DNA of 49,561 bases from CAYOBW01 sp964402115 (GTDB lineage: Bacteria > Verrucomicrobiota > Kiritimatiellia > UBA8416 > CAYOBW01): contig CAYOBW010000018.1 in NCBI GenBank assembly GCA_964402115.1, positions 1 through 49,561 of the forward strand, given 5' to 3'. Made by a program: the position numbers and the translations under genes. The number at the start of each line of letters is the position of its first letter. Positions within the stretch are counted from its first letter, which is position 1. Shown piece by piece: positions 48,344-49,561 of this stretch. The notes under the pieces were generated by a model. The model worked only from the letters and a program-made list of their open reading frames with translations, was not told the DNA's origin and did no database searches.

Positions 48344-49492
48344 TCAGGGCGCGGTCCGTTCCGCCCGTTTCCGGAAACCCAGGGTCAGCCGGTAGAGGGC
48401 GGCGTGGTTCGGATTGTCGGCGAAATGCACGACCACCGACGACGGCAGCGCCTCCACCACGCACAGGTCGCGGCCTTCCCGCTCCAGCACCTCGCATGAG
48501 CTGAAGTCGACAGCCGTGTCCAGGAACGCGGATGCCGCGGCGTTGGTCAGCACCGGCTGCCGGTCCGGATGCCAGTCGTAGTCGTTGATCGTCACCCATG
48601 ACGGCCATTTCCAGCGAAGGTGGCTCCACTCCGCCTGCTCACGGGTGATGACCAAGCGGTCGCTGCCGTCGATTTCGGCGGCAATGTGCAGCCGCAGCTC
48701 CGGCGCGCTCCGCCCGTGCGCTTTGGGCACGCGGCGAGCCTTGGGTATCGTCACGGTGAATTCGTACTCAGCGGCGCCCGGAGGCGTATCGTTGACCAGA
48801 ATCAGCAGCGCATCTTCCTCTCGTTCCAGGACCACGGTATCGCGGCCCTTGGCCACCTTGACCTGGGCCCCGAGGAACGAGGCGTCGGGCGGCAGAAACG
48901 GCCCGGGTCCGGCTGACATGAGCACGTTCTTCAAGCGCGGCTGCCAGCTAACGCCGTTGATGGAGACGTCGGTGTCCGGCCAGTCCCAGTTGACGTGCTC
49001 CCACAAGACGCCGTCGCGCGTCATCCGGATCCTGTCGGAACCGTCAAGCCGGAACCGGAAACGGACCACCAACACCGCGTTCTCCGCCGCCTGATTCAGT
49101 TGCTGCGCGGCAGGCGCCACCTGGTAACTGAATGCGTCGGATGCCGTATCGGGGAACAGCGGCGTCGAACGCGTCCTCACGCGGAAGAACAGGCGGGATC
49201 CCGGCCGCGGCAGGTTAAAGCCGGCCGTGCCGACTCCGTTGACCCGCTGGCTCAGGATGGGTTGCCACGACCCCTCCGCCATCGTTTCGGAAGCCTCCAC
49301 CACCGCCGCCTGCGCGCCCTCCGGGATCAGGACGTGCAGCGCGAGGTTCGAACTGGCCATGCTGATGTCGGCAATGACCGGCGGCGCGACGGCGGCAGGC
49401 GCGCGGGACGCGTACGAGAGGCAGACAGCCATGAGGCAGGCGGCAAGCATGCGGCGGCCCATGGAGCGATGTCCCACAGAGGGAGACATCAT
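48344..49492 (-). CDS. Exported protein with a duplicated beta-rich module, unknown function
   Basis: 382 residues. The signal peptide is GRRMLAACLMAVCLSYASRA; a later ATG (M11) is a possible start. After a fibronectin-III-like segment (SNLALHVLIPEGAQAAVVEA; FFRVRTRSTPL) come two copies of a roughly 120-residue module: LDGSDRIRMTRDGVLWEHVN with NWDWPDTDVSINGVSWQP, and IDGSDRLVITREQAEWSHLR with WKWPSWVTINDYDWHP, each followed by a strand-rich half (VVLEREEDALLILVNDTPPG; VLEREGRDLCVVEAL). The paired DGSDR...W...W...IN...W.P pattern suggests carbohydrate or surface binding. I do not recognise the family. It is convergent with the aminopeptidase gene. Confidence 0.75.
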   Translation of the reverse strand: MMSPSVGHRSMGRRMLAACLMAVCLSYASRAPAAVAPPVIADISMASSNLALHVLIPEGAQAAVVEASETMAEGSWQPILSQRVNGVGTAGFNLPRPGSRLFFRVRTRSTPLFPDTASDAFSYQVAPAAQQLNQAAENAVLVVRFRFRLDGSDRIRMTRDGVLWEHVNWDWPDTDVSINGVSWQPRLKNVLMSAGPGPFLPPDASFLGAQVKVAKGRDTVVLEREEDALLILVNDTPPGAAEYEFTVTIPKARRVPKAHGRSAPELRLHIAAEIDGSDRLVITREQAEWSHLRWKWPSWVTINDYDWHPDRQPVLTNAAASAFLDTAVDFSSCEVLEREGRDLCVVEALPSSVVVHFADNPNHAALYRLTLGFRKRAERTAP

Positions 49493-49561
49493 GGCGATTC
49501 CACCGCTTCCGGGCCGTCCGGCGGGGCGTTGGTAGCGCCCTCCCCCTCCGCCGGCGGTTCG

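Overview
The window is high-GC bacterial chromosome, coded on both strands and broken by AT-richer, repeat-laden gaps. The gene content points to the PVC group (Verrucomicrobiota, Kiritimatiellota, Lentisphaerota or Planctomycetota): exported sugar hydrolases with discoidin-type modules (GH20, GH95), an NPCBM plus di-haem protein related to hydrazine synthase subunit A (HzsA), large exported proteins of unknown function, and many short palindromic intergenic repeats. This placement is an inference. No rRNA, tRNA or CRISPR array was found.

Layout. 0-2.7 kb: exported GH20 hexosaminidase. 2.8-4.3 kb: three small minus-strand genes separated by sites that look like integron attC recombination sites, with no integrase in the window. 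4.3-5.1 kb: non-coding, with repeats. 5.1-6.0 kb: two Hsp20 chaperones. 6.2-12.3 kb: cydABDC (cytochrome bd oxidase and its ABC exporter), with a repeat cluster inside cydD. 12.5-16.5 kb: exported SMP-30-like beta-propeller overlapping the HzsA-related protein. 16.7-21.1 kb: DUF1097 membrane protein, cupin lipoprotein, VOC protein, DhaK, DhaL and an LsrF-like aldolase. The promoters and leaders in front of the last two groups are clearly related, so they are probably one regulon for oxidising, phosphorylating and cleaving a small sugar or diketone. 21.1-22.5 kb: a second cassette-like array (VOC protein, a 32-residue ORF, mazEF) with two good attC candidates around mazEF. 22.5-23.1 kb: repeat island. 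23.2-25.3 kb: two-component system. 25.3-28.4 kb: GH95 fucosidase and a small downstream gene. 28.4-30.1 kb: repeat island around a brnTA toxin-antitoxin pair. 30.1-33.7 kb: kexin-like exported protease. 33.7-35.7 kb: ilvA-ridA. 35.7-42.1 kb: a 2114-residue exported protein of unknown function. 42.5-48.2 kb: peptide use (POT transporter, DUF885 peptidase, exported HExxH protein, Xaa-Pro aminopeptidase). 48.3-49.5 kb: exported protein with a duplicated module.

The most unusual signals are the two integrase-less cassette arrays, a dispersed family of degenerate 6-bp-period hairpins (with related 7- and 8-bp-period elements), the paired promoter-leader, and the HzsA/DhaKL/LsrF cluster. Promoters with a TTGAC-like -35, a 17-bp spacer and a TAxxxT-like -10 recur at several genes; all are read by eye.
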